Positions 1-5,839 of a stretch of DNA of 35,191 nt are shown piece after piece. Source of the DNA: a virus; the IMG/VR virus record IMGVR_UViG_3300037847_000937, positions 1 to 35,191 of that record. The stretch is one strand, 5' to 3'. The notes under the pieces are model-generated. The model saw only the letters and a program-made list of their open reading frames with translations. It was not told the origin of the DNA and searched no databases. The stretch's first letter is position 1. Each line of letters starts with the position of its first letter. Position numbers and translations under genes: made by a program.

Positions 1-141
1 TGTCAACAAGTCAGCATACTTATTTTTGAAGTATGGATTGTCAGCAGTTGCACCTGGATTATTTAACTCGTGATACAAGTTAAACAAATCCATATTGAAA
101 CCATCTAAGTTAGTTTCTTTCTTTGTCTTTGTGTCTGGCAT
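1..141 (-). CDS. erf: ERF-family ssDNA-annealing recombinase, N-terminal part (continues at 35191)
   Basis: This is the 5' end of the ERF gene, running off the left edge and continuing at the right end of the window. The 47 codons here join in frame to the rest, giving a protein of 214 residues. ATG codons occur at 147 and 141 in the same frame. A GGAG motif lies 7 nt before the ATG at 141 but only 1 nt before the one at 147, so 141 is the likely start. The start lies inside the preceding 46-aa gene (110-250), which suggests coupled translation. The ERF role is single-strand annealing together with the phage exonuclease and SSB encoded next to it. Codon 47 reads ACA here and ACT at the other end; both encode Thr. 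Confidence 0.88.
   Translation of the reverse strand, partial: MPDTKTKKETNLDGFNMDLFNLYHELNNPGATADNPYFKNKYADLLT
2..99. repeat. Terminal direct repeat, left copy (circular closure)
   Basis: These 98 bases are identical to 35094-35191. Base 1 (T) differs from the corresponding base 35093 (A). The repeat lies inside the ERF gene, whose frame continues correctly through the junction, so the two ends are the same locus. An assembly overlap of a circular or circularly permuted molecule explains this best. A true short terminal redundancy cannot be excluded from one sequence. Confidence 0.95.
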
Positions 142-250
142 TGTCATACTCCACTATTAAGTTGTTAATAAATCCTGAATATTTCTCACACATATTTTCA
201 TTGTAAGTTTTATTCCACATTAGTATTATTTCTTTCAATGTAAACTTCAT
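110..250 (-). CDS. 46-aa protein of unknown function between exonuclease and ERF
   Basis: An ORF of 46 codons starts at ATG 250 (MKFTLKEI...) and ends with TAA at 110-112. It has a good ribosome-binding site: AAGGAG lies 8 nt before the ATG, inside the last codons of the exonuclease gene, whose stop codon is 1 nt from this start. The 3' end overlaps the start of ERF in another frame. Its position between an exonuclease and an annealing protein suggests an accessory recombination role, but I recognise no family. It has no membrane segment and is charged and partly basic at the C terminus. Confidence 0.6.
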   Translation of the reverse strand: MKFTLKEIILMWNKTYNENMCEKYSGFINNLIVEYDNARHKDKERN

Positions 251-251
251 C

Positions 252-1052
252 TTAGTTTCTCCTTTTTACAGCAAGTGTACCTTTCTTGTTGCGTGTTATT
301 AAATAGTTACTACCTGAAAACTGTACTTGTTTAGCATCAGGAGGTACAAGTAACTTCATCTTCTTCTTCGTTTCTTCGAAGCTCGATACAGCACCTTCGT
401 ATTGCATAAGCATACCGTCTAACTTTTTGTATTCTTCATTGTTAAAGTTGTCATAGTTTTTTACACCATCAACTAGTATGTCTTGTGTGCTGTTAAATTT
501 TTCTTTGTCTGTTACAATAGGTGGCTGTTTATCATGTACTACAAACAACCAAAACCTTTTCATCTTTACTAATAGTTTGTTGTAGAACTCTTGGTTCCAA
601 TCTACTCTTACTACTTCAGGTTCTTCATTACCTCGTATAGCTGAGAACCAACAATAGTCTTGACAATACACTTGCATATAATGATGTAACTGTGGTGCAT
701 AGTATCTTGCTTTCTGTTCTACTGTTTGTCCTGGATTGGTATGTTTTACTTCAAGTACAACACCGTCAACTAAAGCATCTACATTAGCATACATTGGTAT
801 GTCATTTTCTTTATACCATTTTGCATCTTTAGGTTTGGTTACTTTTTTACTAGCAAAATCTTTTTTCTTTAGCCAGTCTATATGAAATGATTCTGTGTAT
901 GTACCTAGTTGTACTTTCCATTCCATAGATAAATCATCTTCCATATCTCGTTTGGTTTTAATACTCCACAATCTAGCTAAGTCATAACCCCACCAAATTT
1001 TATGAGCATCACTACCACCAAGTCCTTTAGTTCTATCAAATTTAAACTTCAT
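252..1052 (-). CDS. YqaJ/lambda-type phage exonuclease (PD-(D/E)XK)
   Basis: This 266-aa protein carries the expected nuclease core: an N-terminal LGGSD motif (residues 11-15), a Glu near 54 in a helix, Asp92, E101-V-K103, and a Gln at 121 in a YYAPQLHHYMQ helix. These fit the lambda-exonuclease/YqaJ branch of PD-(D/E)XK enzymes, which resect double-stranded ends to produce ssDNA for an annealing protein. The ERF and SSB genes follow in the same operon, which supports that role. ATGs occur at 1058 and 1052. The AAGGAG motif is 7 nt from the second, so I use 1052. A promoter lies just upstream at 1073-1101. Confidence 0.88.
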   Translation of the reverse strand: MKFKFDRTKGLGGSDAHKIWWGYDLARLWSIKTKRDMEDDLSMEWKVQLGTYTESFHIDWLKKKDFASKKVTKPKDAKWYKENDIPMYANVDALVDGVVLEVKHTNPGQTVEQKARYYAPQLHHYMQVYCQDYCWFSAIRGNEEPEVVRVDWNQEFYNKLLVKMKRFWLFVVHDKQPPIVTDKEKFNSTQDILVDGVKNYDNFNNEEYKKLDGMLMQYEGAVSSFEETKKKMKLLVPPDAKQVQFSGSNYLITRNKKGTLAVKRRN

Positions 1053-1072
1053 AATCATTCTCCTTTATAATA

Positions 1073-1101
1073 ATTATAATGCATAACTGCATATTAATCA
1101 A
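1073..1101 (-). promoter_or_regulatory. Sigma70-like promoter for the exo-ERF-SSB-lysozyme operon
   Basis: On the minus strand TTGATT (1101-1096) and TATAAT (1078-1073) are separated by exactly 17 nt. The promoter lies between a terminator (1106-1141) and the exonuclease start, so it opens a new transcription unit. A palindromic operator (1079-1092) fills the spacer next to the -10 box. Confidence 0.75.
1079..1092. promoter_or_regulatory. Operator-like palindrome, site 1 (ATGCA-TAAC-TGCAT)
   Basis: This is a perfect 5-bp inverted repeat around a 4-nt spacer, placed inside the promoter spacer and abutting the -10 box. Near-identical sites lie at 2424-2437 and 4981-4994, each on a leftward promoter. 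Repression by a dimeric HTH protein is the simplest reading. Confidence 0.65.
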
Positions 1102-1105
1102 GCAT

Positions 1106-1141
1106 AAAAAAAGCCAGCAAACATAGAGTAATACTGGCTTT
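1106..1141 (-). terminator. Rho-independent terminator after the replication genes
   Basis: On the minus strand an 8-bp stem, AAAGCCAG (1141-1134) with CTGGCTTT (1117-1110), encloses a 16-nt loop and runs into a U-tract (1112-1106). It follows the stop codon of the leftward gene ending at 1160. Confidence 0.85.
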
Positions 1142-1159
1142 AAGAAGAATGAACTAAGA

Positions 1160-1753
1160 CTACTGTTTTAGGGATGTAAGTCTTTGCCACGCAACCTCAC
1201 ACCACCTAAGAAAAGTCTGACAGAAATCTAATTTCTTGTCAACACTTTCTCTGATAGTAGCAGGTAGTGGAAAGAAGTTATACTTGTGTGTCTTCATTAC
1301 ATTTACTATAGCTTCACGCATATAGATAGGCGGTATGTCTTTGATCGCTTCAATGTAATAGTATAGTCCATCATCCTTTGGCATTTCACATTGGAATGTA
1401 TCACCTAATAACTGTAAACTTTTTACAATCTTTTCTTTAGGTGAATGTTGCAATGTTATATTAAGATTAGTTATTATCTTTTCTAGTTGATGTGTTAATA
1501 CATCTATCTCTTTGTTACCTTTTAATTCTTGTAATGCTTCGGATGTTGCTCTCATTACTGTGTCTATTAAGATAAGTTCTCGCTGAGTCAGAGTTACTGG
1601 TAGCAATTCTGGTTGGTTTAGAATAGGCTGAGTTCGTTTGTTTCTTATTACCCAGCTTGAAAGAAAGTCTGCACCAGTATCTAAATCTTGCGTTCCAGTT
1701 TCTGCTTGTGTACCCTTTTGATAAGTAGTAGTCGACAAATTGTTCGTGTTCAT
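1160..1753 (-). CDS. Possible helicase loader or replication accessory protein
   Basis: This 197-aa protein begins at ATG 1753, where GGAGG lies 9 nt upstream, inside the DnaT-like gene. From about residue 35 it is a convincing helical protein. Near residues 120-180 there is a segment (LQLLGDTFQ, then IPPIYMREAI, then FFPLPATIRE) resembling the small helical domain of phage helicase-loader proteins such as G39P. That match is from memory and weak. Roughly the first 80 codons overlap the DnaT-like gene in a different frame, and the early part is Thr/Asn/Gln-rich and looks less protein-like. A frameshifted fusion with the upstream gene is an alternative. A terminator follows. Confidence 0.6.
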   Translation of the reverse strand: MNTNNLSTTTYQKGTQAETGTQDLDTGADFLSSWVIRNKRTQPILNQPELLPVTLTQRELILIDTVMRATSEALQELKGNKEIDVLTHQLEKIITNLNITLQHSPKEKIVKSLQLLGDTFQCEMPKDDGLYYYIEAIKDIPPIYMREAIVNVMKTHKYNFFPLPATIRESVDKKLDFCQTFLRWCEVAWQRLTSLKQ

Positions 1754-1865
1754 AGTCCAAGTCCTCCATTGTAGCATCTTTAAATTTATTAAAGAACCAA
1801 GTTTGTATGTCTAAGCTTGGCTCCCAAGTTTCTTTTATTGGTTCTTCGGTATTGTTGTTACCCAT
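1515..1865 (-). CDS. DnaT-like primosomal protein
   Basis: A 116-aa protein. Residues about 14-72 show a WEPS motif, a YEHEQFVDYYLSKG helix and NWNARFRYWCR, the pattern of the DnaT-like ssDNA-binding domain found at the C terminus of DnaT and in phage replication proteins (usually W-x-PS ... FRdYW ... dWdaaFrnWlr). The role would be primosome assembly or delivery of the host helicase. The start has a GAGGTG site 5 nt upstream. The last 45 or so residues are Ser/Thr/Asn/Arg-rich without a domain pattern and coincide with the well-formed frame of the next gene. Confidence 0.65.
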   Translation of the reverse strand: MGNNNTEEPIKETWEPSLDIQTWFFNKFKDATMEDLDYEHEQFVDYYLSKGYTSRNWNARFRYWCRLSFKLGNKKQTNSAYSKPTRIATSNSDSARTYLNRHSNESNIRSITRIKR

Positions 1866-2227
1866 TTATTCACCTCACTTGCTTTGATATTATTTATAAT
1901 ACAACTATTAGTTAGTTCTATTAATTGTTTACGCAGTTTGTAAAGTTCTGTAGCATCTGCTTTAACATCTTCAATAACACGATACCCTCTGTGTCCATTA
2001 ATTTCTAATGTCATATACCTAAAGTCTGGCTGAAATGTACATACCTTTACATTATGTACAACAGCAGTAAGTGTAGGATATAATTCTAAATCAATGATTA
2101 ATTTCTGTTCAGAAAATTTTATAAGCTGTAAGTATCTATCAGCTTTAGCTTGAGTCTGAAAGTAAATCATCTTACCTTGATAAGGTTCGTATCTACCCTT
2201 TGGTTTTCTTTTTGTTTTTGATTTCAT
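1835..2227 (-). CDS. DUF1064-like PD-(D/E)XK nuclease
   Basis: A 130-aa basic protein with the layout of the DUF1064 phage family: YFQTQAKADRYLQL near residues 22-35, a hydrophobic strand IIDLELYP (44-51), QPDFRY (66-71), and VIEDVKA (84-90), then a helix rich in Lys/Arg. Asp68, Asp87 and Lys89 are the likely catalytic residues of a PD-(D/E)XK fold. The family is common in phage replication regions and is thought to act as a structure-specific nuclease, possibly resolvase-like. It overlaps the HTH gene upstream and the DnaT-like gene downstream by about 30 nt each. It lacks a strong ribosome-binding site and may be translated by coupling. Confidence 0.7.
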   Translation of the reverse strand: MKSKTKRKPKGRYEPYQGKMIYFQTQAKADRYLQLIKFSEQKLIIDLELYPTLTAVVHNVKVCTFQPDFRYMTLEINGHRGYRVIEDVKADATELYKLRKQLIELTNSCIINNIKASEVNKWVTTIPKNQ

Positions 2228-2402
2228 ATATATAATTCCACACAGTTACCGCTGTTGATTCTCTGAGTGAATACTTACTTGATTTAATTCTATGATATGT
2301 GCTTGCTTGCACACCAGCTTTCTGAAACGCAGTACTTAACTTGATACCTTTTTTGTCTGCAAGTTTTTTAAGCTGGTCATAATAAGTTAGTAGTCCATTC
2401 AT
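2193..2402 (-). CDS. Small HTH regulator, possibly the phage repressor
   Basis: A 69-aa basic protein with an N-terminal helical region and a helix-turn-helix around residues 22-48 (STAFQKAG, then ASTYHRIKSSKY), typical of short CI/XRE-like DNA-binding proteins. No sensor or cleavage domain follows. No Shine-Dalgarno is visible before the ATG. The predicted -10 box ends only 6 nt from the start codon, so its transcript is probably leaderless. A palindrome matching the operators of two other leftward promoters overlaps its -35 box, so autoregulation is plausible. Its gene overlaps the DUF1064-like gene by 35 nt. Confidence 0.65.
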   Translation of the reverse strand: MNGLLTYYDQLKKLADKKGIKLSTAFQKAGVQASTYHRIKSSKYSLRESTAVTVWNYIYEIKNKKKTKG

Positions 2403-2408
2403 AAATAT

Positions 2409-2437
2409 ATTCTATCATAGTGTATGCACAAGTGCAA
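2409..2437 (-). promoter_or_regulatory. Promoter of the HTH gene with operator site 3
   Basis: On the minus strand TTGCAC (2437-2432) and TAGAAT (2414-2409) are spaced by 17 nt. The palindrome at 2424-2437 (ATGCA-N4-TGCAA) covers the -35 box and matches sites at 1079 and 4981. Transcription would begin about at the start codon (2402). Confidence 0.65.
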
Positions 2438-2439
2438 CC

Positions 2440-2814
2440 CTACAGTTCAGCAGTTATAAAACAAGAGCCATGTTCTTTTACTTGTAGATACATTTTCTCT
2501 CCGAGTTCTAGTCTCGCATACCAACCTCTAAGATTATCTGCTTTATGTTCTGGTACATTTAACCATTCGGATAGAGTTTGAGCATACTTTGGATTACTTA
2601 CTATCTTGTTATAGAAGTGTTGCATTTGCTCAAGGTAATCTCCAATCTCCTCTCTGCATCTGGCTATACCATTTTCTATTAGACTTAAATCTTCTGTGTA
2701 ATAATCAACAGTATCACCTGGTTCTTCTACTGCTCCAAAGAATTTTGGATCATCACTTGGCTGTACTCCAAACCAGAACTTACCTTCGATATCTCCATGA
2801 TAATATCTACCCAT
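2440..2814 (-). CDS. Conserved-looking hypothetical protein (GRYYHGDIEGKFWFG type)
   Basis: A 124-aa acidic, aromatic-rich protein starting MGRYYHGDIEGKFWF. ATGs occur at 2817 and 2814. AAGGAG lies 3 nt from the first and 6 nt from the second, so 2814 is preferred. There is no membrane helix or signal peptide. The middle part (residues 44-90) looks helical. I recall similar starts in hypothetical proteins of environmental phages but know no function. It overlaps the upstream gene by 8 nt and ends just before the HTH gene promoter. Confidence 0.6.
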   Translation of the reverse strand: MGRYYHGDIEGKFWFGVQPSDDPKFFGAVEEPGDTVDYYTEDLSLIENGIARCREEIGDYLEQMQHFYNKIVSNPKYAQTLSEWLNVPEHKADNLRGWYARLELGEKMYLQVKEHGSCFITAEL

Positions 2815-3094
2815 CATTTTCTCCTTGTAACATTGCTTCTGCTTCTGCTTGACAAGCTATGTCATCACGAAACTGGATAGCATCATAAGCATTGTCAAAT
2901 ACTTTTACGATTTGAGGAAGTTCTTCACCATTTAACATATCTATCATTTCATAAAAGTCATAGGGTGATAGGTCGTAACCTTCTGGGTACATAGCTACTA
3001 CCCAGAATACATCATCACCATTCTTAGCCATGTTATAACTTGATTGACTTAGACACTCTAGCAGTCTTTCTCTATCTATTGGTTTTATAACCAT
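2807..3094 (-). CDS. Hypothetical acidic protein, 95 aa
   Basis: The start MVIKPIDRERL has AAGGAG 7 nt upstream, so initiation is well supported. The protein is acidic with a likely alpha/beta fold (FWVVAMYPEG near residue 30, then a helical C terminus rich in Ala and Glu). No family is recognised. It overlaps the winged-helix gene upstream by 23 nt and the next gene by 8 nt, so it is part of a tightly packed leftward operon. It might be a small host-takeover or anti-defence protein, given the ArdC-like gene nearby, but that is guesswork. Confidence 0.6.
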   Translation of the reverse strand: MVIKPIDRERLLECLSQSSYNMAKNGDDVFWVVAMYPEGYDLSPYDFYEMIDMLNGEELPQIVKVFDNAYDAIQFRDDIACQAEAEAMLQGENDG

Positions 3095-3437
3095 TTCTTT
3101 TCTCCTTATAATTTATGTGTGCTAATGCACCGTTTGGTGTAACAAACCAGACTCTTTGGTTTTTACCATGTTTGGATTTGCGTACACCGACTGATTGAAC
3201 TAAACCTTTTCTTTCTAGAAATACTCTTGCTGTTCGATACTTAGATGTAGTGATACCATCATGCAAAGATAGTTCTTCATCTGTCATACCAGATATACCA
3301 CCAACATCTACAATCAATTCAAGTATTCTTTCTTTGGCATTGTTTACTCTGCCAACTTCTTCTTGTGCGGCAACCTTGCTAGTATTTGGATCGTTCTTTC
3401 GTACTAGCTGTTGCCATTTTATATCGTCATCATTCAT
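3072..3437 (-). CDS. Winged-helix DNA-binding protein
   Basis: A 121-aa protein with a DPNTSKVAA segment (residues 17-25), a helical stretch ILELIVDVGG, then MTDEELSLHDG, TSKYRTARVFLERKGLV and a wing-like VWFV strand. The order TDEEL, SKYRTAR, L-x-x-KGLV is the classic winged-helix pattern seen in phage proteins that begin with TSK-AA segments. It probably binds DNA as a transcription or replication regulator. Two ATGs lie 6 nt apart; AAGGAG is 7 nt from the second (3437), which is chosen. It sits directly downstream of the ArdC-like gene. Confidence 0.65.
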   Translation of the reverse strand: MNDDDIKWQQLVRKNDPNTSKVAAQEEVGRVNNAKERILELIVDVGGISGMTDEELSLHDGITTSKYRTARVFLERKGLVQSVGVRKSKHGKNQRVWFVTPNGALAHINYKEKRNGYKTNR

Positions 3438-3448
3438 ATTCATTCTCC

Positions 3449-4369
3449 TTATTGATTAACTGCATCTTCATTACTAATGGCAAGTGACTCGTCTTGTTGG
3501 AGGTAAAGATACGAATCACTTGCATACTTACAAGCTGACCTTAGTGCATCTGGCTTATCTCTAAGAGCCTTAGCCCAACACTTCAAATACTTTGCGTGGT
3601 CTTTTCTAGTCTGATGAAACAAACCCCACTTAGCCATATGAAAGCTAGCACCAAACTCAGCTATAAGTTCCTCGAAGGCATAGTCTTTACTACCAAACTT
3701 CCCAGATAAATCTCTGTTCAATCTATCACTATGCCCTGACCAATGAGTTAGTTCATGATACATTACTGAGTAATATGTCTCAGGTAACTTGAATGAACTA
3801 TACATTGGCATCATTATCTTGTCTTCACTAGGTACATAACAAGCTCTGTTACTACCCTCAACAAAGTTTATGTTGTGAGTATGTATAATCGTAGCTATGT
3901 CATCATCTACCCTATGTATTCTTTCTTCTTTCATTGCGTTGCTGTGTACTGGTATCAAACTTTTCTTTAGTTCAATGATAGTGTTCTTGTCACCAGCAAC
4001 ATGGTCAATGTTATGTATTGATATTGTTTGATATCTTACACCAGCAACTTTATCTTCTTCTGTTTCTTTATCTTTAATTATTCTTGGTACTCGTTGCCAT
4101 AATGGTACACCACTTCTTGGTGCTGGATGTAAACCAATCTTCTTCCATTGGTTATATGTTCCCCATATAGGTGTCAAGTGTCCGTACTTAAAGTTTAAAT
4201 GAAACTGATTCCAACCCTTATACTCGTACCCATTTGGATTCTTATGCAATGAAGTAATCCACTTAGGTGTATATGGTTTGTTGATATCATGTTGTTCCCA
4301 TTCTTCTAGTATAGCTAATCTAATTTCCTCTGTATTTATCTTAGCTATTTCTGCAATAGTCTTAGTCAT
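3449..4369 (-). CDS. ArdC-like antirestriction protein with zincin domain
   Basis: A 306-aa protein with two recognisable parts. The N-terminal third has the ArdC ssDNA-binding pattern (NPNGYEYKGWNQFHL, residues 44-58, then TYNQWKKIG, 71-79). The C-terminal part is a zincin-like metallopeptidase domain with H205-E-L-T-H209, followed by SGHSDRLNR and an EELIAEFGA helix (third ligand probably one of Glu233, Glu234 or Glu238). ArdC proteins protect incoming DNA from restriction enzymes and are found on conjugative plasmids and in phages. Its place in the leftward early operon fits protection during DNA entry. The start has AAAGGG upstream. The length is normal for the family. Confidence 0.88.
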   Translation of the reverse strand: MTKTIAEIAKINTEEIRLAILEEWEQHDINKPYTPKWITSLHKNPNGYEYKGWNQFHLNFKYGHLTPIWGTYNQWKKIGLHPAPRSGVPLWQRVPRIIKDKETEEDKVAGVRYQTISIHNIDHVAGDKNTIIELKKSLIPVHSNAMKEERIHRVDDDIATIIHTHNINFVEGSNRACYVPSEDKIMMPMYSSFKLPETYYSVMYHELTHWSGHSDRLNRDLSGKFGSKDYAFEELIAEFGASFHMAKWGLFHQTRKDHAKYLKCWAKALRDKPDALRSACKYASDSYLYLQQDESLAISNEDAVNQ

Positions 4370-4373
4370 AGTC

Positions 4374-4697
4374 TTACCCTTTCATTAAATGTTTTCGATA
4401 TGTATCTTCTATAATTCTAGTTCCTCTCATTAGTTTATTGATGTCTCGTCTTCTTATTCTAGGTTTTAATTCATCCATAGCTTCATAAGATTTAGTATGA
4501 ATCCAACCTATTATGTCTGCTCTATCAACAACAGTAGTGTCAAAGTTTATTCTTTGTTTATGTATTCGCAACTTGATATATGCTGTTGCTATTCTTACAA
4601 TATCGAAATCGTAATCGCATACAAATCTCATATTGTGATCCGTTAGAAAACTTCTACGACTTTCGTGTTCTAACTGTGCGTGGAATGATTGGCTCAT
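4374..4697 (-). CDS. Hypothetical protein, 107 aa
   Basis: The start MSQSFHAQLEHESRR has GGAG 5 nt upstream. The protein is charged and Arg-rich (KPRIRRRDINKLMRG near residues 77-91), soluble and largely helical. No family is recognised. It overlaps the upstream 96-aa gene by 44 nt and ends 4 nt before the ArdC-like start, so all three are probably co-transcribed from the promoter at 4966-4994. Confidence 0.6.
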   Translation of the reverse strand: MSQSFHAQLEHESRRSFLTDHNMRFVCDYDFDIVRIATAYIKLRIHKQRINFDTTVVDRADIIGWIHTKSYEAMDELKPRIRRRDINKLMRGTRIIEDTYRKHLMKG

Positions 4698-4944
4698 CCT
4701 TTCTCCTTTCTCTCAACTGGTTGTTATATATATTTATCATTTGGTCATACCAAACTACATCATCACGATACTTGATATACATAGACTCTTTCATATCTTG
4801 TATCACTTTGGTTCTTGACTTGACCTTCATTGCGTCAGTAAATATATCTCGTAGAACTATGGCACGATTGCGTTGTGCTTCGTTCTCAAAGTGTTCATCT
4901 TCCGTTATAGTTTTTTCAAACTGTCTTAATAATTTACCAAACAT
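4654..4944 (-). CDS. Hypothetical helical protein, 96 aa
   Basis: The protein starts MFGKLLRQFEKT. An ATG five codons upstream (4959) is less likely because AGGAGGT lies 3-4 nt before the ATG at 4944. It is a highly charged, probably all-helical protein with no membrane segment and no recognised family. It is the first gene after a promoter carrying operator site 2, so it heads the operon that includes the ArdC-like and winged-helix genes. Confidence 0.6.
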   Translation of the reverse strand: MFGKLLRQFEKTITEDEHFENEAQRNRAIVLRDIFTDAMKVKSRTKVIQDMKESMYIKYRDDVVWYDQMINIYNNQLRERRKDEPIIPRTVRTRKS

Positions 4945-4965
4945 ATTACCTCCTAACATTATGGT

Positions 4966-4994
4966 ATTATATAATTAACAATGCATAACTGCAA
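4966..4994 (-). promoter_or_regulatory. Leftward promoter with operator site 2
   Basis: On the minus strand TTGCAG (4994-4989) and TATAAT (4971-4966) are spaced by 17 nt. The palindrome at 4981-4994 (ATGCA-TAAC-TGCAA) covers the -35 box. It shares 13 of 14 bases with site 1 at 1079-1092. The next gene starts at 4944, 22 nt beyond the -10 box. Confidence 0.65.
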
Positions 4995-5207
4995 CTATAA
5001 AGTATGTTGCTGCAATCTATATATATTTATAAACGAAATAATATATGCTATCACTGCTGATGTTGCACATACTGGTCCGAGTAAAAATCCGTAGTCACTT
5101 CTTGTTAATGCAAATACGATTGATAAAACACTAAGCATCATTGCAAGACAACTACTTACAGCTATCGTTAACAAAAGTTTGTTCCATTTTTTTCTGTAAG
5201 CTTGCAT
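4995..5207 (-). CDS. Small membrane protein, two transmembrane helices
   Basis: A 70-aa protein with a basic N terminus (QAYRKKWNK) and two hydrophobic segments at about residues 11-34 and 42-62. The start at 5207 is set by an exceptionally strong ribosome-binding site, AAGGAGGTGAT, 7 nt from the ATG; an ATG at 5225 lies before that site. The topology would place both ends on the cytoplasmic side. It could be an early inner-membrane protein or a second holin, but it has no recognisable holin motif and lies away from the lysis genes. The 3' end abuts operator site 2. Confidence 0.6.
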   Translation of the reverse strand: MQAYRKKWNKLLLTIAVSSCLAMMLSVLSIVFALTRSDYGFLLGPVCATSAVIAYIISFINIYRLQQHTL

Positions 5208-5312
5208 ACCATCACCTCCTTTCAAAACTGGGTGGCAAAATTACAATTCTCAATCCATATCCCCCTACCCCAGCGAGATAGGGCGGTGATATGTTTTTTA
5301 TTCATCAAACAG

Positions 5313-5325
5313 ACTGCCGAAGGCA
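5313..5325. other. Small perfect hairpin (CTGCC-GAA-GGCAG)
   Basis: A 5-bp stem with a 3-nt loop lies between the 151-aa gene terminator and the next leftward gene. Similar GC-rich mini-hairpins occur at 5937-5946, 6017-6029 and 6748-6764 around the terminase small-subunit locus. Confidence 0.5.
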
Positions 5326-5341
5326 GACCATTTCAAAGAAT

Positions 5342-5376
5342 AAAAAAATGAGGACAGCCCTAGCTAGACTGTCCTC
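5342..5376 (-). terminator. Rho-independent terminator of the 151-aa gene
   Basis: On the minus strand GAGGACAG (5376-5369) pairs with CTGTCCTC (5357-5350) around an 11-nt loop, followed by A and seven U. It starts 8 nt after the stop codon region of the gene ending at 5384, making that gene a separate transcription unit. The stem and loop align with coding sequence of the terminase small subunit (6584-6604) in the other arm. Confidence 0.88.
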
Positions 5377-5383
5377 TTGAGAG

Positions 5384-5839
5384 TTATCTTAGTAAGAAAG
5401 CTTTGTTGTTTGTAACTTGCTTTGAGTTAGTATCTTGTGGTTTCCATACTTCGCCTGTAACCATCTCATATACATCTGCGAAGAAGATATATTCTGCCCT
5501 CCAATATTTGTAGGCTAAATCGTCTGGCTTTCTCATTTCGGCGAGCTCGTCTAAAAGTTCGTGCTTTAGATCATCGTTCAGAACAAAATCAGGTGACTCG
5601 ATTTCCTGAGCTTTTGAGTCCCAATGCTTGGTACCTTTTATCCTATAATCTTTATTGCCTTCGCTGTACTGCTCTTGTTGTTTGTAAGCAACTGATACTT
5701 GATTAGCAATGAACTTGATTCGACTGTCTGGTAACTGCTGACCTTCCGAGTTCTTGTATTTACAATTCAATATCATTTCTTTGATGATTGAAAGTCTATC
5801 TGTTTTGTCGTTTAAGTTTTTATGATTTGTTTTTGTCAT
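5384..5839 (-). CDS. Unrecognised 151-aa protein in the left arm of the inverted repeat
   Basis: The start MTKTNHKNLNDK has AAAGG about 8 nt upstream; a further ATG at 5878 lacks a site. The protein is soluble, rich in Lys, Asp, Glu and Tyr, with a probable helical N-terminal half and a C-terminal region (HELLDELAEMRKPDD, then YWRAEYIFFADVYEM). I recognise no family. It is monocistronic, with its own terminator, and is transcribed divergently from the terminase small subunit. Its DNA is homologous to the terminase locus in inverted orientation. Some shared blocks are in the same frame (QDTNS here, QDANS in TerS) and others are not. It may be a neofunctionalised or overprinted derivative, an early regulator, or a relic. 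Confidence 0.65.
   Translation of the reverse strand: MTKTNHKNLNDKTDRLSIIKEMILNCKYKNSEGQQLPDSRIKFIANQVSVAYKQQEQYSEGNKDYRIKGTKHWDSKAQEIESPDFVLNDDLKHELLDELAEMRKPDDLAYKYWRAEYIFFADVYEMVTGEVWKPQDTNSKQVTNNKAFLLR

Noticed and set aside
4580-4978. 132-codon rightward open frame
   Set aside because: It is antisense to two leftward genes with good ribosome-binding sites and has no site of its own.
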